Source: Streptomyces sp. NBC_01571
Lineage (GTDB): Bacteria > Actinomycetota > Actinomycetes > Streptomycetales > Streptomycetaceae
NCBI RefSeq assembly: GCF_026339875.1
Contig: NZ_JAPEPZ010000001.1
Location: forward strand, 5,456,001-5,520,000
DNA length: 64,000 nt
Reading direction: 5' to 3'
A program made the position numbers and the translations under genes. The notes beneath the pieces were generated by a model. The model did no database searches. It saw nothing but the letters and a program-made list of their open reading frames with translations, and was not told the DNA's origin. Positions 52,195-60,796 of the stretch are shown piece by piece; the first letter of the stretch is position 1, and the number at the start of each line of letters is the position of its first letter.

Positions 52195-54069
52195 CTACGG
52201 GCGCCAGTTCGCCAGGACGCCCTCGTAGATCTCGGCGTCCGTCAGTTCGCGGGGGGTGGGGCCCGCGTGGAAGAAGGACGTGTTGGTGGTCTTCAGCTTG
52301 CGGAGGTAGTCGAACGCCTTGTTCTCGGGCTCGCCGAAGGCGACGAAGGAGAAGAAGACGGCGGGGTGGGTCGTCGCCGCCTCGGTGAGCGCCTGGGTCG
52401 CCGGGGTCTTGGCGTCCGGGGCGCCGTCCGTCTGGAAGATCACCAGCGCGGGGGCCGCGGGGTTCTGCGACTTCTCGTGCTGCGCGAGGACTTCCTGTAC
52501 GGCGACGTGGTAGCTGGTACGGCCCATGCGGCCGAGGGCGCCGTGGAGCTCGTCGACCTTGTTCTCGTGGTCGGCGAGGGTGAGCTCGCCGGTGCCGTCG
52601 AGTTCGGTGGAGAAGAAGACGACCGGGACCGTGGCCTCGGGGTCGAGGTGCGCGGCGAGGGCCAGGGCCTGCTCGCCGAGGGCCTGGGCCGAGCCGTCCT
52701 TGTAGTACGGGCGCATCGACGAGGAGCGGTCCAGGACGAGGTAGACCTTGGCGCGGGCGCCGGTGAGGTTCTGCTTCTCGAGGGTGGCGGCGGCTTCCCG
52801 GTACGCGGTGGTGAGGGTCGCGGCGGTCGACTGGACGTGGGCGAGGGGGACGGCGGGGGTCGTGGAGCCGGCGTCGCTTCCGGCGCCGGCTGCGTCTTCG
52901 GCCGTGTCGTCCTTCGCGTCCGCACCGTCCGCGGCGCCTTCGTCGTCGGCTGCGAGCGGCACCTGCCCGGCCCGATCGCCGTCGGTGGCCGTGGGCTCGT
53001 CGGCCTGCGCGGCGACGACTTCGAGGGCCGGCTCCGATTCCGTCCGCGCGACCGGTTCCGCCGGAGCGTCCGCGGCGGCGGGCTCCTCGGCCTCCGGCCG
53101 GGAGACCTCGGGGGCCCCGACGACGGGCTCGGCCTCGGGCGCGACCGCCTCCACCACGGCCTCGGCCTCGGCCACGACCGCGGCTTCGGCATCGACCTCG
53201 GGTGCGGCTGCGGTCTCCGGCTCGGTCTCGGCCTCGAGCTCAGCCGCCGGCTCGGCAACGACCTCGTGTCCGGCCACGGGCTCCGCCTCGGCATCGGCGG
53301 CGGCCACGACTTCGTCGACGGTCTCGGCCTCGGCATCGGCAGCAGCGTCGGCCTCGGTCACGACCTCGGTGTCGGCGACCGCCTCGGCCTGCGGTGCGAC
53401 CTCGGGTTCGGCCACGGCCTCGGGGGTGTTCTCGGCCTCGGGCTCGGCCTCCGTGATGACCTCGGCCACGGGCTCCGGCTCGGCTACGGGCTCAGCCGCA
53501 CCCTGGGACCCGGCCTCGGCGTCCGCCTCGGCCTGAGCCTCGGGCTCCGCCTCGGCCTGAGCCTCGGGCTCCGCCTCGGCCTGAGCCTCGGGCTCCGCCT
53601 CGGCCTGAGCCTCGGGCTCCGCCTCGGCCTGAGCCTCGGGCTCCGCCTCGGCCTGAGCCTCGGGCTCCGCCTCGGCCGCGGCCTCGGCCACCGGCTCCTG
53701 GGACGAGGCCGTCTCCGCCCCCGGCTCGGTCGACTCCACCTGCTTGGCCGACTCCGTCGACTCCGTCGGCTTGGGGACCGTGACGTTGTCGAACGCCGCC
53801 GACACCAGGTCGTCGACCACCGACGACGTCGGCCCCGGCGTCGGCTCGGACGAAGGTGCGGGGATCTTCGGTTCGGCCTCCGCGGGGGCCCGTTCGGCCG
53901 CCTGGGAGGGGATCGGCGCGGAGGCCGGTGCGGCCTCCTGCGAAGGAACGTGTTCGGCCGCCGGGGCCGAAACCGAGGGAGCCGAAGCTTCCCGCGAGGT
54001 CTCCGCGTCGGCGTCACGCCCCTGGCGTGAGCGGCCGAACGCGTTCCGCAGGAGAGTGAGAATGCCCAT
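52195..54069 (-). CDS. TerF-like VWA-domain protein with long acidic low-complexity region
   Basis: The 624-residue protein starts MGILTLLRNAFGRSRQG, then has a Pro/Ala/Ser-rich stretch. A long Ala/Glu/Pro-rich region (residues about 130-400) includes six exact copies of EAEPEAQA. The C-terminal 230 residues form a VWA domain of the TerF type, with the MIDAS residues DRSSSMRPYYKDG, a Thr/Ser in GRMGRTSYHVAV and Asp in FQTDGAPDA, followed by FFSFVAFGEPENKAFDYLRKL. TerF-like proteins occur with tellurite/stress TerD systems; no ter gene is adjacent. The ATG at 54069 gives a cytoplasmic start. The acidic repeat probably forms a spacer. Confidence 0.87.
   Translation of the reverse strand: MGILTLLRNAFGRSRQGRDADAETSREASAPSVSAPAAEHVPSQEAAPASAPIPSQAAERAPAEAEPKIPAPSSEPTPGPTSSVVDDLVSAAFDNVTVPKPTESTESAKQVESTEPGAETASSQEPVAEAAAEAEPEAQAEAEPEAQAEAEPEAQAEAEPEAQAEAEPEAQAEAEPEAQAEADAEAGSQGAAEPVAEPEPVAEVITEAEPEAENTPEAVAEPEVAPQAEAVADTEVVTEADAAADAEAETVDEVVAAADAEAEPVAGHEVVAEPAAELEAETEPETAAAPEVDAEAAVVAEAEAVVEAVAPEAEPVVGAPEVSRPEAEEPAAADAPAEPVARTESEPALEVVAAQADEPTATDGDRAGQVPLAADDEGAADGADAKDDTAEDAAGAGSDAGSTTPAVPLAHVQSTAATLTTAYREAAATLEKQNLTGARAKVYLVLDRSSSMRPYYKDGSAQALGEQALALAAHLDPEATVPVVFFSTELDGTGELTLADHENKVDELHGALGRMGRTSYHVAVQEVLAQHEKSQNPAAPALVIFQTDGAPDAKTPATQALTEAATTHPAVFFSFVAFGEPENKAFDYLRKLKTTNTSFFHAGPTPRELTDAEIYEGVLANWRP
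53531..53674. repeat. Six 24-bp tandem repeats inside the VWA gene
   Basis: The 24-bp unit beginning GCCTGAGCCTCGGGCTCC is repeated exactly six times in the coding sequence, giving six EAEPEAQA octapeptides. The exactness at DNA level points to recent expansion. Confidence 0.95.
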
Positions 54070-54376
54070 GTGCGCAACCCTTCGCATGAGTTGAAGCCCG
54101 TCAATCCCTGGCCAGGACGGACACGTAAGGTTAGCGGCCGCTGTCGGCGATCTTGGGCAGGGTCGGGTACCGACAGGTAGCGGTGTCAAGAGCGTTATCA
54201 AGACCCCTACGGATCCCACGGGTTCACTGCACGTTCATCGGACCGCCGCACCCCTCCGTACCCGTCCCCCCGGAGTCAAGCGCAGGTCAACGAATCGCAT
54301 GGGGGGAGTAAAGTGCGCAGACTGCTGCCGTTGCTCACATCCTCACACAGGAAGCGGGCCGGAGACCGGACGACGT
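54070..54376. other. Intergenic region between the VWA and LysR genes
   Basis: About 300 bp contain the promoter side of the VWA gene and the 3' side of the minus-strand LysR gene. A short open frame on the plus strand starts after GGGGGAGTAAA at 54313 but becomes antisense to LysR coding sequence, so I do not call it a gene. No repeat or RNA is evident. Confidence 0.45.
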
Positions 54377-55318
54377 TCACGGGAGGGCGGGGGCCGGGGT
54401 TCCCGAACCGCCGTGTTCCAGCCACTCCCGGTATGCGGGTGCCTGCCGTGCCGTCTCGTCGTAGGCCTCGGCCAGTTCCGGATAGACGCCGTCCAGCTCC
54501 GCCTCCGTACGGGCCGCGAGCAGCAGTCGTACGCCGAGCGGGTCGCCGTGCAGGCGGCGCACCGCCGTCTCGGGGCCGGACTGGCGGGTGGGCTGGCAGA
54601 CCGTGACGACCTCGCCGGTGGCGACCAGGGAGGCCGCCGTGTGGTAGTCGCCGTGCAGGACCCGGGGGTTGAGTCCGGCGGAGCGCAGCATCCGGTGCAC
54701 GGCGTCCCACTCGCCGTCGACGGTGGGGTCCACCATCCAGCGGTCCTGGGCCAGCTCGGAGAGGTGGACGACGGGACGCACGGCGGCCGGGTGATCGTTG
54801 GGCAGGGAGACGAACTGGGGCTCGCGCTCGACCAGGACGCGCAGCCGCAGTCCGTCCGGGATGCGCAGGGGGCAGCCCTCCACCTCGTGCACGAAGGCGA
54901 CGTCGAGCCGTCCCTCGGCGACCAGGGTGAGCAGGGAGTTCGCGGAGACGTCCATCTGGAGGAGCGGTTCCTGGCGGTGTTCGCGCAGCCGGCGCAGCCA
55001 GCCGGCCAGGGCGCGGCTCGCGGTGGAGCCGATACGCAGCTGGAGTCCGTCCGCGGCGGCGGCCCGCGCCTCGGCGACCAGGGACCGCATTTCGGCCACC
55101 AGCGGGCGGGCCCGCCCGAGCACGATCCGGCCGAGCGGGGTGGGGCGGCAGCCGGTCCGTTCGCGGATGAACAGCTCGCCGCCCAGCTCCTGTTCGATCC
55201 TGCGCAGCTGGGTGCTCAACGAGGGCTGGGCGACGCCGAGCAGGCGCGCGGCGCGGTGCAGGCTGCCGGTGTCGGCGATGGCGCACAGCGCGCGGAGGTG
55301 CCTGACCTCAAGCTCCAT
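54377..55318 (-). CDS. LysR-type regulator, divergent from snapalysin
   Basis: The 313-residue protein has an N-terminal winged helix-turn-helix (ELEVRHLRALCAIADTGSLH, AARLLGVAQPSLSTQLRRIE) and a LysR substrate-binding domain (about 90-300; SVLVEREPQFVSLPNDHPA, VEGCPLRIPDG). It is divergent from the small neutral protease gene, as in the known Streptomyces SnpR/MprR arrangement, where the LysR protein activates the protease promoter. ATG 55318 was chosen because it begins the HTH. A 7-7-7 palindrome between the genes is its likely binding site. Confidence 0.9.
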   Translation of the reverse strand: MELEVRHLRALCAIADTGSLHRAARLLGVAQPSLSTQLRRIEQELGGELFIRERTGCRPTPLGRIVLGRARPLVAEMRSLVAEARAAAADGLQLRIGSTASRALAGWLRRLREHRQEPLLQMDVSANSLLTLVAEGRLDVAFVHEVEGCPLRIPDGLRLRVLVEREPQFVSLPNDHPAAVRPVVHLSELAQDRWMVDPTVDGEWDAVHRMLRSAGLNPRVLHGDYHTAASLVATGEVVTVCQPTRQSGPETAVRRLHGDPLGVRLLLAARTEAELDGVYPELAEAYDETARQAPAYREWLEHGGSGTPAPALP

Positions 55319-55404
55319 GCCTGCGGAGCCTAAGTCGGAAGCAGAGGTTGCACCAGACGCACAAACCCCATGCGGAACGGGCGAGTTGGACGATCCTCCG
55401 CGGA

Positions 55405-55425
55405 CCGATAGTCCTGGCCTATCGG
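55405..55425. promoter_or_regulatory. LysR operator candidate between the regulator and snpA
   Basis: CCGATAG (55405-55411) and CTATCGG (55419-55425) form a perfect inverted repeat with a 7-base spacer. The core fits the LysR T-N11-A pattern and lies about 80 bp upstream of the protease start. Confidence 0.75.
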
Positions 55426-55503
55426 CACTTGCCATCATCACAGCCGCCGCACAGGCACCGAAACTCACGGTGACGACTTCACCCCCCACACAAGGAGTCA
55501 TCG

Positions 55504-56214
55504 ATGAGACTTCCCCTGCCCAAGTCCAAGGCCGTGCTCGCGACCGTGCTCGGTCTGGGCCTCGCGGCGGCCGGGTTCGGCGCGGTCCCCGCCGCGGCGG
55601 CTCCCGTCCCCGCGCAGGACGCCGTTCACGCCGGACACTCCGCCCTCGCCGGTTACTCCGGCTACGCGGGCTCCGCCGAGGAGAGCAAGGCCAACCAGGC
55701 GTTCTTCGCGGCGGTCATCCGATCCGTCGCCGAGAAGCGCGCCGCGAACCCGAGCAGCGCCGCGGCCGTCACCGTGATCTACAACGCCTCCCGTGCGCCC
55801 TCCTTCAGCACCGAGATAGCCCGCAGCACCGCGATATGGAACGGCGCGGTGGCGAACGTGAAACTCCAGTCGGGCTCGGCGTCGAGCGCCGACTTCACCT
55901 ACCGCGAGGGCAACGACTCGCGCGGCTCGTACGCCTCGACGGACGGCCACGGCAGCGGGTACGTCTTCCTGGACTACGCGCAGAGCGAGCAGTACGACCC
56001 GATCCGCATCACCGCGCACGAGACCGGCCACGTCCTCGGTCTGCCCGACCACTACTCCGGCCCGTGCAGCGAGCTGATGTCGGGCGGCGGCCCCGGTCCC
56101 TCCTGCACCAACCCGAACCCCAACTCGGCCGAGCGGTCGCGTGTCAACCAGCTGTGGGCCAACGGCTTCGCGCAGGCGCTGGACAAGGCCCTGGGCAAGA
56201 CGAACGCCCACTAG
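55504..56214 (+). CDS. snpA: Snapalysin-type small neutral metalloprotease (secreted)
   Basis: The 236-residue preproprotein has a signal peptide ([20 protein letters not shown], cleavage near AAAAP), a short propeptide and a mature M7-type protease domain. The zinc motif [11 protein letters not shown] (residues about 177-187; HExxHxxGxxD) defines snapalysins, among the smallest known metalloendopeptidases. Two Cys near the C-terminal half (GPCSELM, PSCTNPN) probably form the family disulfide. The ATG at 55504 has GGAG upstream. It is secreted and controlled by the divergent LysR gene. A T-tract terminator follows. Confidence 0.95.
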   Translation: MRLPLPKSKAVLATVLGLGLAAAGFGAVPAAAAPVPAQDAVHAGHSALAGYSGYAGSAEESKANQAFFAAVIRSVAEKRAANPSSAAAVTVIYNASRAPSFSTEIARSTAIWNGAVANVKLQSGSASSADFTYREGNDSRGSYASTDGHGSGYVFLDYAQSEQYDPIRITAHETGHVLGLPDHYSGPCSELMSGGGPGPSCTNPNPNSAERSRVNQLWANGFAQALDKALGKTNAH

Positions 56215-56320
56215 GGCCGGTCGCCGGATCGTGCGGCGGGACGCGGGGCGCGCGTCGCCGCCACCGATCCGGACGACGGGCCCTGGGCCCCGCCGGCCTC
56301 CACCAGCCCCACCCCCCACG

Positions 56321-56364
56321 GGTGCGGGCCGCCCCCTGCACGGGCGGCCCGCACCGCCGTTTTT
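56321..56364 (+). terminator. Terminator with T tract after snpA
   Basis: A perfect 14-bp stem (GGTGCGGGCCGCCC with its complement at 56342-56355) closes a 7-base loop and is followed by GCCGTTTTT. The T tract makes it more classical than other hairpins in the window. Confidence 0.92.
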
Positions 56365-56373
56365 CCCGGACGC

Positions 56374-56421
56374 GGATCCGGATCCGGACCCGGACCCGGA
56401 CCCGGACCCGGACCCGGACCC
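56374..56421. repeat. Hexanucleotide tandem repeat (GGATCC/GGACCC)
   Basis: Eight head-to-tail hexamers, two GGATCC then six GGACCC, lie directly after the snpA terminator, in the gap before the FUSC gene. It is simple-sequence DNA with no gene. Confidence 0.9.
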
Positions 56422-56508
56422 GGGACCGCGACCGGGCCCGCGTCTGCGTCCGGGCCGAACCCGGCCCGCGTCGGTCAGTGCCCGGCCCGCGCGCCGGCCG
56501 CGCCGGGT

Positions 56509-58497
56509 TCAGCGAGGTGACGCGATCGCGCGGGCCGCGGCGACCTCCTGCCGGAGGGGTTCGAGCACACTGCCGGCCGGCCCGGTGAGATCCGTACGGA
56601 CGGCGACGAGCACGTCCGTCTCGCGCAGCCCCTCGGACAGCTCCCGCAGTTGCAGGGCCACCTGCGCGAACTCGGCGGCCGACGGACGCTGGGCCCCGTG
56701 CCGGATCCGCACCCCGGCCGCGGTGGTCGCGTCGACGATCCGCTCGACGGCGACGACGAGCGGGAGCCAGGCAGCGGCGCGCCGGCCGTTGGGCGGGGGT
56801 TCGCTCAGGGCCCGCTGGAATTCGGTGCGGATGCCGGACAGGTCGCGGTGGAGGCGCCGCCGCATACGGGCGCGTTCGGCGGGGTCGGCGTCCTCCCGGG
56901 AGGCGTACTCCACATAGCCGGCGGTGTCCGCGACCGTGTCGGCGAGCCGGTCGCCGACACGGGTGTGCCAGCTCTCCGGCCAGAGCAGATAGCCCGCGAC
57001 GAGCGCGATCGCGCATCCCATGAGGGAGTCCACGAGCCGTGGGACGAGCAGGGCGGTGCCCTGGTGGTTGAGGACGTCGGACAGGAGCAGGATCACCGGG
57101 GTGACGGCGGCGGTCTGATGGCCGTATCCGCGTGCCCCGAGAACCGGGACGAGCGGTGCGAGGACGACCATGGCCGCCACGTCCCACCAGCCGAGCGGCA
57201 CCGAGGTGAGGACGACGGCCGCGACGAGGAGCCCCGCCACCGTGCCGAGCGCGCGCATCAGTGCCCGCGAGAAGACCGACCCGAAATCGGGCTTCATCAC
57301 GAAGGTGATGGTGAGGGCGACCCAGTACGAGCGGGGCACCGGAACGAGCGAGACCAGGGCCTGCGCGATGCCGATGCAGACGGCCAGCCGCAGTCCGTAA
57401 CGCCAGGACCCGGAGGACAGAAGGATGGTGCGGCCGGAGCGCGCCGCCCGGACGCCGAGGCGGGCGGGCCTGCCGAGGGGGTCGCCGGCGGTGCGTGTGT
57501 CGGGGGTCCGGCCGGTGACGACGTCTGCGGCGTGGGTCAGCGCGTGGTCGACGGCGCGCGCGGTCTCGTTGGTGGGGACGGGGAGCCGGAGGCCGGTCGG
57601 CCCGGTGCGGCCGGTCTCGACGGCGTCCGCGAGACGGCGTACGGCGGCGGGCACTTCGGGGGGCAGCGGCTCGGCGTGCCGTCGGCCGTACTGGTGGGCG
57701 GCCGGGGCGCTCTCCACGACGGGGGTGACGGCGTTCAGCTGGGCCAGCAGCCGGGTGAGGTCCGGGTTGCGGCCGTGGTGGCGGGCGCGCCGCGCGAGGA
57801 CGAGGTCGTAGGACTGGTTGAGGGACTGGGCGACGGCGTGGCGGCGGTCGTCGTACGCGTCGGTGCCGCTCGCGGCGAGCAGGTCCGCCACCGCCCGGTA
57901 CGCCTCCGCGACGGCGACCCGTTCGGGCACGCCCGAGCGCAGCGGCCAGGCGAGCAGGGCGAGCGCGAGGACCAGCAGGCCGCCGCCGGACATCAGGACG
58001 GGCGCCAGCCACCACGCGCCCGGCAACGGCAGTCCGGCACCGATCACACAGTTGAGGAGGAGCAGCAGTCCGGACACGGAGGCGACGGAGCCGATCGTCG
58101 AGAACATCCCGGAGACGAGCGCGACGGCGGTGACCGCGCCGACGGTGATCCAGCCGTGGCCGAAGACGAGCGCGCCGATGGTGACACCGACCGCGCCGAA
58201 GAGCTGGGGGACGGCGATGGTGAGGACGCGCATGCGGTACGCGTCGGCGGTGTCGCCGATGACACCGGACAGGGCGCCCATGGAGGCGAGCGCCCCGTAC
58301 GCGGGCCGGCCCATGGCGAGGCCGATCGCCAGCGGCAGGGACATCGCGACGGCGGCGCGGACGACGGCGGCGCGGGAGACGGGGGCGTTCTGCGGGCGGA
58401 GGTTCCTGACCAGCCAGTCGGGAGGGGTGAGCGCACTGGGCAACTGGCGGGACATGGGCCCATTATGACCGTTTCGCGGAGCCGTCCCCGGACTCAT
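56509..58497 (-). CDS. FUSC family membrane protein (fusaric-acid resistance-like)
   Basis: The 662-residue protein has two membrane blocks of several helices each (about 45-200 and 370-500; starting VVRAAVAMSLPLAIGLAMG and RYGLRLAVCIGIAQALVSLV) separated by a hydrophilic region, and a C-terminal cytoplasmic part (about 510-660). This split layout is that of FUSC/ArAE exporters. The role is probably efflux of aromatic acids or other compounds, but the substrate is not known. The ATG overlaps the stop of the exonuclease-type gene (ATGA), indicating coupling; an internal ATG at 58455 is an alternative start. Simple repeats lie beyond the stop. Confidence 0.85.
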   Translation of the reverse strand: MSPGTAPRNGHNGPMSRQLPSALTPPDWLVRNLRPQNAPVSRAAVVRAAVAMSLPLAIGLAMGRPAYGALASMGALSGVIGDTADAYRMRVLTIAVPQLFGAVGVTIGALVFGHGWITVGAVTAVALVSGMFSTIGSVASVSGLLLLLNCVIGAGLPLPGAWWLAPVLMSGGGLLVLALALLAWPLRSGVPERVAVAEAYRAVADLLAASGTDAYDDRRHAVAQSLNQSYDLVLARRARHHGRNPDLTRLLAQLNAVTPVVESAPAAHQYGRRHAEPLPPEVPAAVRRLADAVETGRTGPTGLRLPVPTNETARAVDHALTHAADVVTGRTPDTRTAGDPLGRPARLGVRAARSGRTILLSSGSWRYGLRLAVCIGIAQALVSLVPVPRSYWVALTITFVMKPDFGSVFSRALMRALGTVAGLLVAAVVLTSVPLGWWDVAAMVVLAPLVPVLGARGYGHQTAAVTPVILLLSDVLNHQGTALLVPRLVDSLMGCAIALVAGYLLWPESWHTRVGDRLADTVADTAGYVEYASREDADPAERARMRRRLHRDLSGIRTEFQRALSEPPPNGRRAAAWLPLVVAVERIVDATTAAGVRIRHGAQRPSAAEFAQVALQLRELSEGLRETDVLVAVRTDLTGPAGSVLEPLRQEVAAARAIASPR

Positions 58498-59513
58498 CCG
58501 GGCTGGTGGAGGGTGAGATCGACGAGCAGCGCGCGGTGGTCGCTGCCGGTGATGGAGAGGAAGGAGGCGCCGGCCGCGGAGAACTCCTCGGAGACCAGGA
58601 CGTGGTCGATCTGGGCGCCGAGGGCGGGGGTGGTGCGGGCCGGCCAGCTGGGGGTCCGCGGAGCGCCGGCGAGGCGCGAGCCGTCGCGCAGGCCGGTGTC
58701 GAGGAGGTGGCGGAAGGCGGCGTGGTCCTGGGAGGCGTTGAAGTCACCGGCGATCAGGGTGGGGGTGGCCCGGTCGGCGGCCGCGTAGGCGCGCAGCTCA
58801 CCGAGTTCGTGGCGCCAGAGGCCGACCTGTCCCGGCAACGGGGGCTTGGGATGCGCGAGCTGGAGCCGTACGGGGTGGCCGTCGACGTCGGCCACGGCCC
58901 CCGGCATCCCCATCGTGGCGCGGATGCCGTCGGCCTTCGTGAGCGGGAAGCGGCTCATGATGACCGACCCGTCGGAGCCGGCGCCCTCGACGGACTCCCG
59001 GTACGGGTAGGGGCCGCCGGTCCGCTGGAAGGCGTTCCGCAGGGCGCGGGAGCAGGCGTACTCGCACTCCTCGACGAACACGATCGCGGGCCGCTCGCGC
59101 CGGACGGCGGCGATGAGCGCGGGGGTTCCCCTCCCGAACTGCACGTTGGAGGTCAGTACCCGCAGCTCGGCGACAGGACTGCCGACGGGCTCGCGGGTCT
59201 TCCCGTGCGGCTCGGTGAACCAGGCGATCGCCCCCAGCACCACCACCCCCCACACCAGGCCGGTCCGCCAGCGCGCGAACAGGGCGAGCAGCAGGGCCAG
59301 ACCGAGGGGAGCGAGCAGCCACGGCAGGAAGGCGAGGAGCTGGGGCACGGGGGTGACGCCGTCGGTGTCGGCCGCCCGGCAGCCCACGACGACGCTCACG
59401 CCGGCGAGCAGCGCGCCGGACACCCAGGGCCCGGCTCTCCGTCCGGCCGGCCGCCGTGCCCGCCGTTCGTCCGTCCGTTCCGCTGCCGCAGTGTCCACGC
59501 CCCGGCCCTCCAC
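58494..59513 (-). CDS. Endonuclease/exonuclease/phosphatase family membrane protein
   Basis: The 339-residue protein has three N-terminal membrane helices (GALLAGVSVVVGC, LLAFLPWLLAPLGLALLLALF, LVWGVVVLGAIAWF), then an extracytoplasmic endonuclease/exonuclease/phosphatase domain. Active-site motifs are LTSNVQFG, VFVEECEYA, LIAGDFNASQDH and ITGSDHRALLVDL, as in DNase I-like or inositol phosphatase-like folds. This membrane-anchored layout is common in actinobacteria. Substrates may be nucleic acids, phospholipids or sphingolipids. A GTG at 59513 is used. It is coupled to the FUSC gene. Confidence 0.88.
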   Translation of the reverse strand: MEGRGVDTAAAERTDERRARRPAGRRAGPWVSGALLAGVSVVVGCRAADTDGVTPVPQLLAFLPWLLAPLGLALLLALFARWRTGLVWGVVVLGAIAWFTEPHGKTREPVGSPVAELRVLTSNVQFGRGTPALIAAVRRERPAIVFVEECEYACSRALRNAFQRTGGPYPYRESVEGAGSDGSVIMSRFPLTKADGIRATMGMPGAVADVDGHPVRLQLAHPKPPLPGQVGLWRHELGELRAYAAADRATPTLIAGDFNASQDHAAFRHLLDTGLRDGSRLAGAPRTPSWPARTTPALGAQIDHVLVSEEFSAAGASFLSITGSDHRALLVDLTLHQPG

Positions 59514-59579
59514 TCGTCCGTGTGGGATGCCCGAATCCTCCCTCGGACACGGGGTGGTGCGCGCGCGTGGCGACGAACG

Positions 59580-60390
59580 TCACCTCTCCGAGTGGGCCGG
59601 GGAGGGGGCGCCGAGGCGGTCGAGGAAGGTGGCCGGTGCCGCGTTGAACTCCTCGGGCCGCTCCAGGTTCGGCAGGTGTGCCGCCGAGGCGATCACACGC
59701 AGCGTGGAGTCGGGCAGCGCCGCGTGCATCGCCTCCGCGTCGTGGACCGGGGTGAACTCGTCGTCGGCGCCACCACGACGAGCGCCGGGACGCCGACCCG
59801 GGTCAGCAGGTCGCGGTAGTCGGGGCGGAGCGCCCGTCCGCGCAGGGCCGCCGCGGCGCCCTGGACCGGGGTGCGGGTCATCATGCGGTGCACCTGCGCC
59901 GCGACCCGTGCGTCGGCGTAGGGCGCGACCATCTTGTACAGCACCTCGTCCTTGTACAGCACCTCGTCGGCGTATCCCGGTCCGCCGTCGCGGCCCGTGC
60001 CCGCCGGCCCTCCGGCGTCTCGGCCGCCGGGAAGGTGTCGGCACCAGCGCGCTGGATCCGCTCCGGGAAGAGCCGGTAGCACTCCATGGCGATCTGGCCG
60101 CCCATGGAGAGCCAGGCGAGGGCGCATTCCGCGACGCCGAGTTCGTCGAGGAGCGCCCCGACGTCCCCGGCGAAGGTGGACAGGAGGGTGACGCAGGGGA
60201 CCACCGGGGAGGCGCCGTAGCCGCGCAGGTCCGGTGCGATCACCCGGCGCTCCGCCGAGAAGGCGGCGATCCGGGGAGCCCACACGGTGCGGTCGAAGAG
60301 GTGGCCGTGGATCAGGACGAGGGGCAGCGCCGACGCGGCGGCGCCCCCTTTGTCCTCGTACGCGAGGCTGGTGGTCCCGCCGGAGCGGGT
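59580..60390 (-). pseudogene. Alpha/beta hydrolase remnant with two frameshifts
   Basis: Three frames of the minus strand carry successive pieces of one hydrolase: LVLIHGHLFDRTVW to PAAETPEGR, then YADEVLYK...MVAPYADARVAAQVHRMM to VPALVVVA, then GADDEFTPVHDAEAMHAALP and the ending HLPNLERPEEFNAA. Frame changes occur near 59980 and 59765. The nucleophile region reads AWLSMGG, where Gly-x-Ser-x-Gly would be expected, so even that site is altered. An in-frame 18-bp duplication lies at 59933. The 5' end lacks a start codon and runs into the MocR-type fragment. The gene is inactive. Confidence 0.88.
59933..59968. repeat. 18-bp tandem duplication inside the hydrolase remnant
   Basis: CTTGTACAGCACCTCGTC occurs twice in a row (59933-59950 and 59951-59968) and would duplicate DEVLYK in the hydrolase. 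It adds to the evidence for decay of the gene. Confidence 0.93.
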
Positions 60391-60796
60391 CGAGGCCGTC
60401 GCGGCGGCCCTTCGCTCCGGAGCGTGGACCGCGGGACGCTTCGCCCTGGAGGCCGCGGTCCGCTGGATCGCCGACGGGACGGTGGAGCGGCTGGTCACCG
60501 CCAAGCGCGTGGACGCGGCGGCCCGGCAGCGGCTCGTCGCCCGGTACCTCGCGGGGTTCTCCGTACGCGCCGGCCCGCGGTCGTACTTCGCCTGGTGGGA
60601 GCTGCCCCCGCCGTGGCGGGCCGACACCTTCACGGCGGCGGCAGCGGCGCACGGGATCGCGGTCACCGCCGGCTCGGCGTTCGCGGCCGGCACCGGCGCT
60701 CCGGACGCCGTCAGGCCCGGACTCGCGTCGGCTGGTCCGCCGGAGCTTGCGAGGGCGCTGCGGACGCTCGCCGGCGTCGCCCGTACGCGGCCGTGA
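60374..60796 (+). pseudogene. 5'-truncated MocR/PdxR-type (GntR-aminotransferase) regulator
   Basis: From about 60374 the plus strand reads VPPERVEAVAAALRSGAWTA, RRLVARYLAG-like segments, AHGIAVTAGSAFAAG and DAVRPGLASAGPPELARAL, the C-terminal part of the aminotransferase-like domain of MocR regulators. The N-terminal GntR DNA-binding domain and the pyridoxal-phosphate lysine segment are missing. Upstream sequence belongs to the minus-strand hydrolase. The stop at 60796 lies inside the convergent membrane protein gene. The pair hydrolase-MocR was once divergent; a deletion seems to have removed both 5' ends. Confidence 0.82.

Noticed and set aside
54313..54606. Small plus-strand ORF starting after GGGGGAG near the LysR gene
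   Set aside because: It becomes antisense to LysR coding sequence, and its composition is Arg/Pro-rich like a shadow frame.
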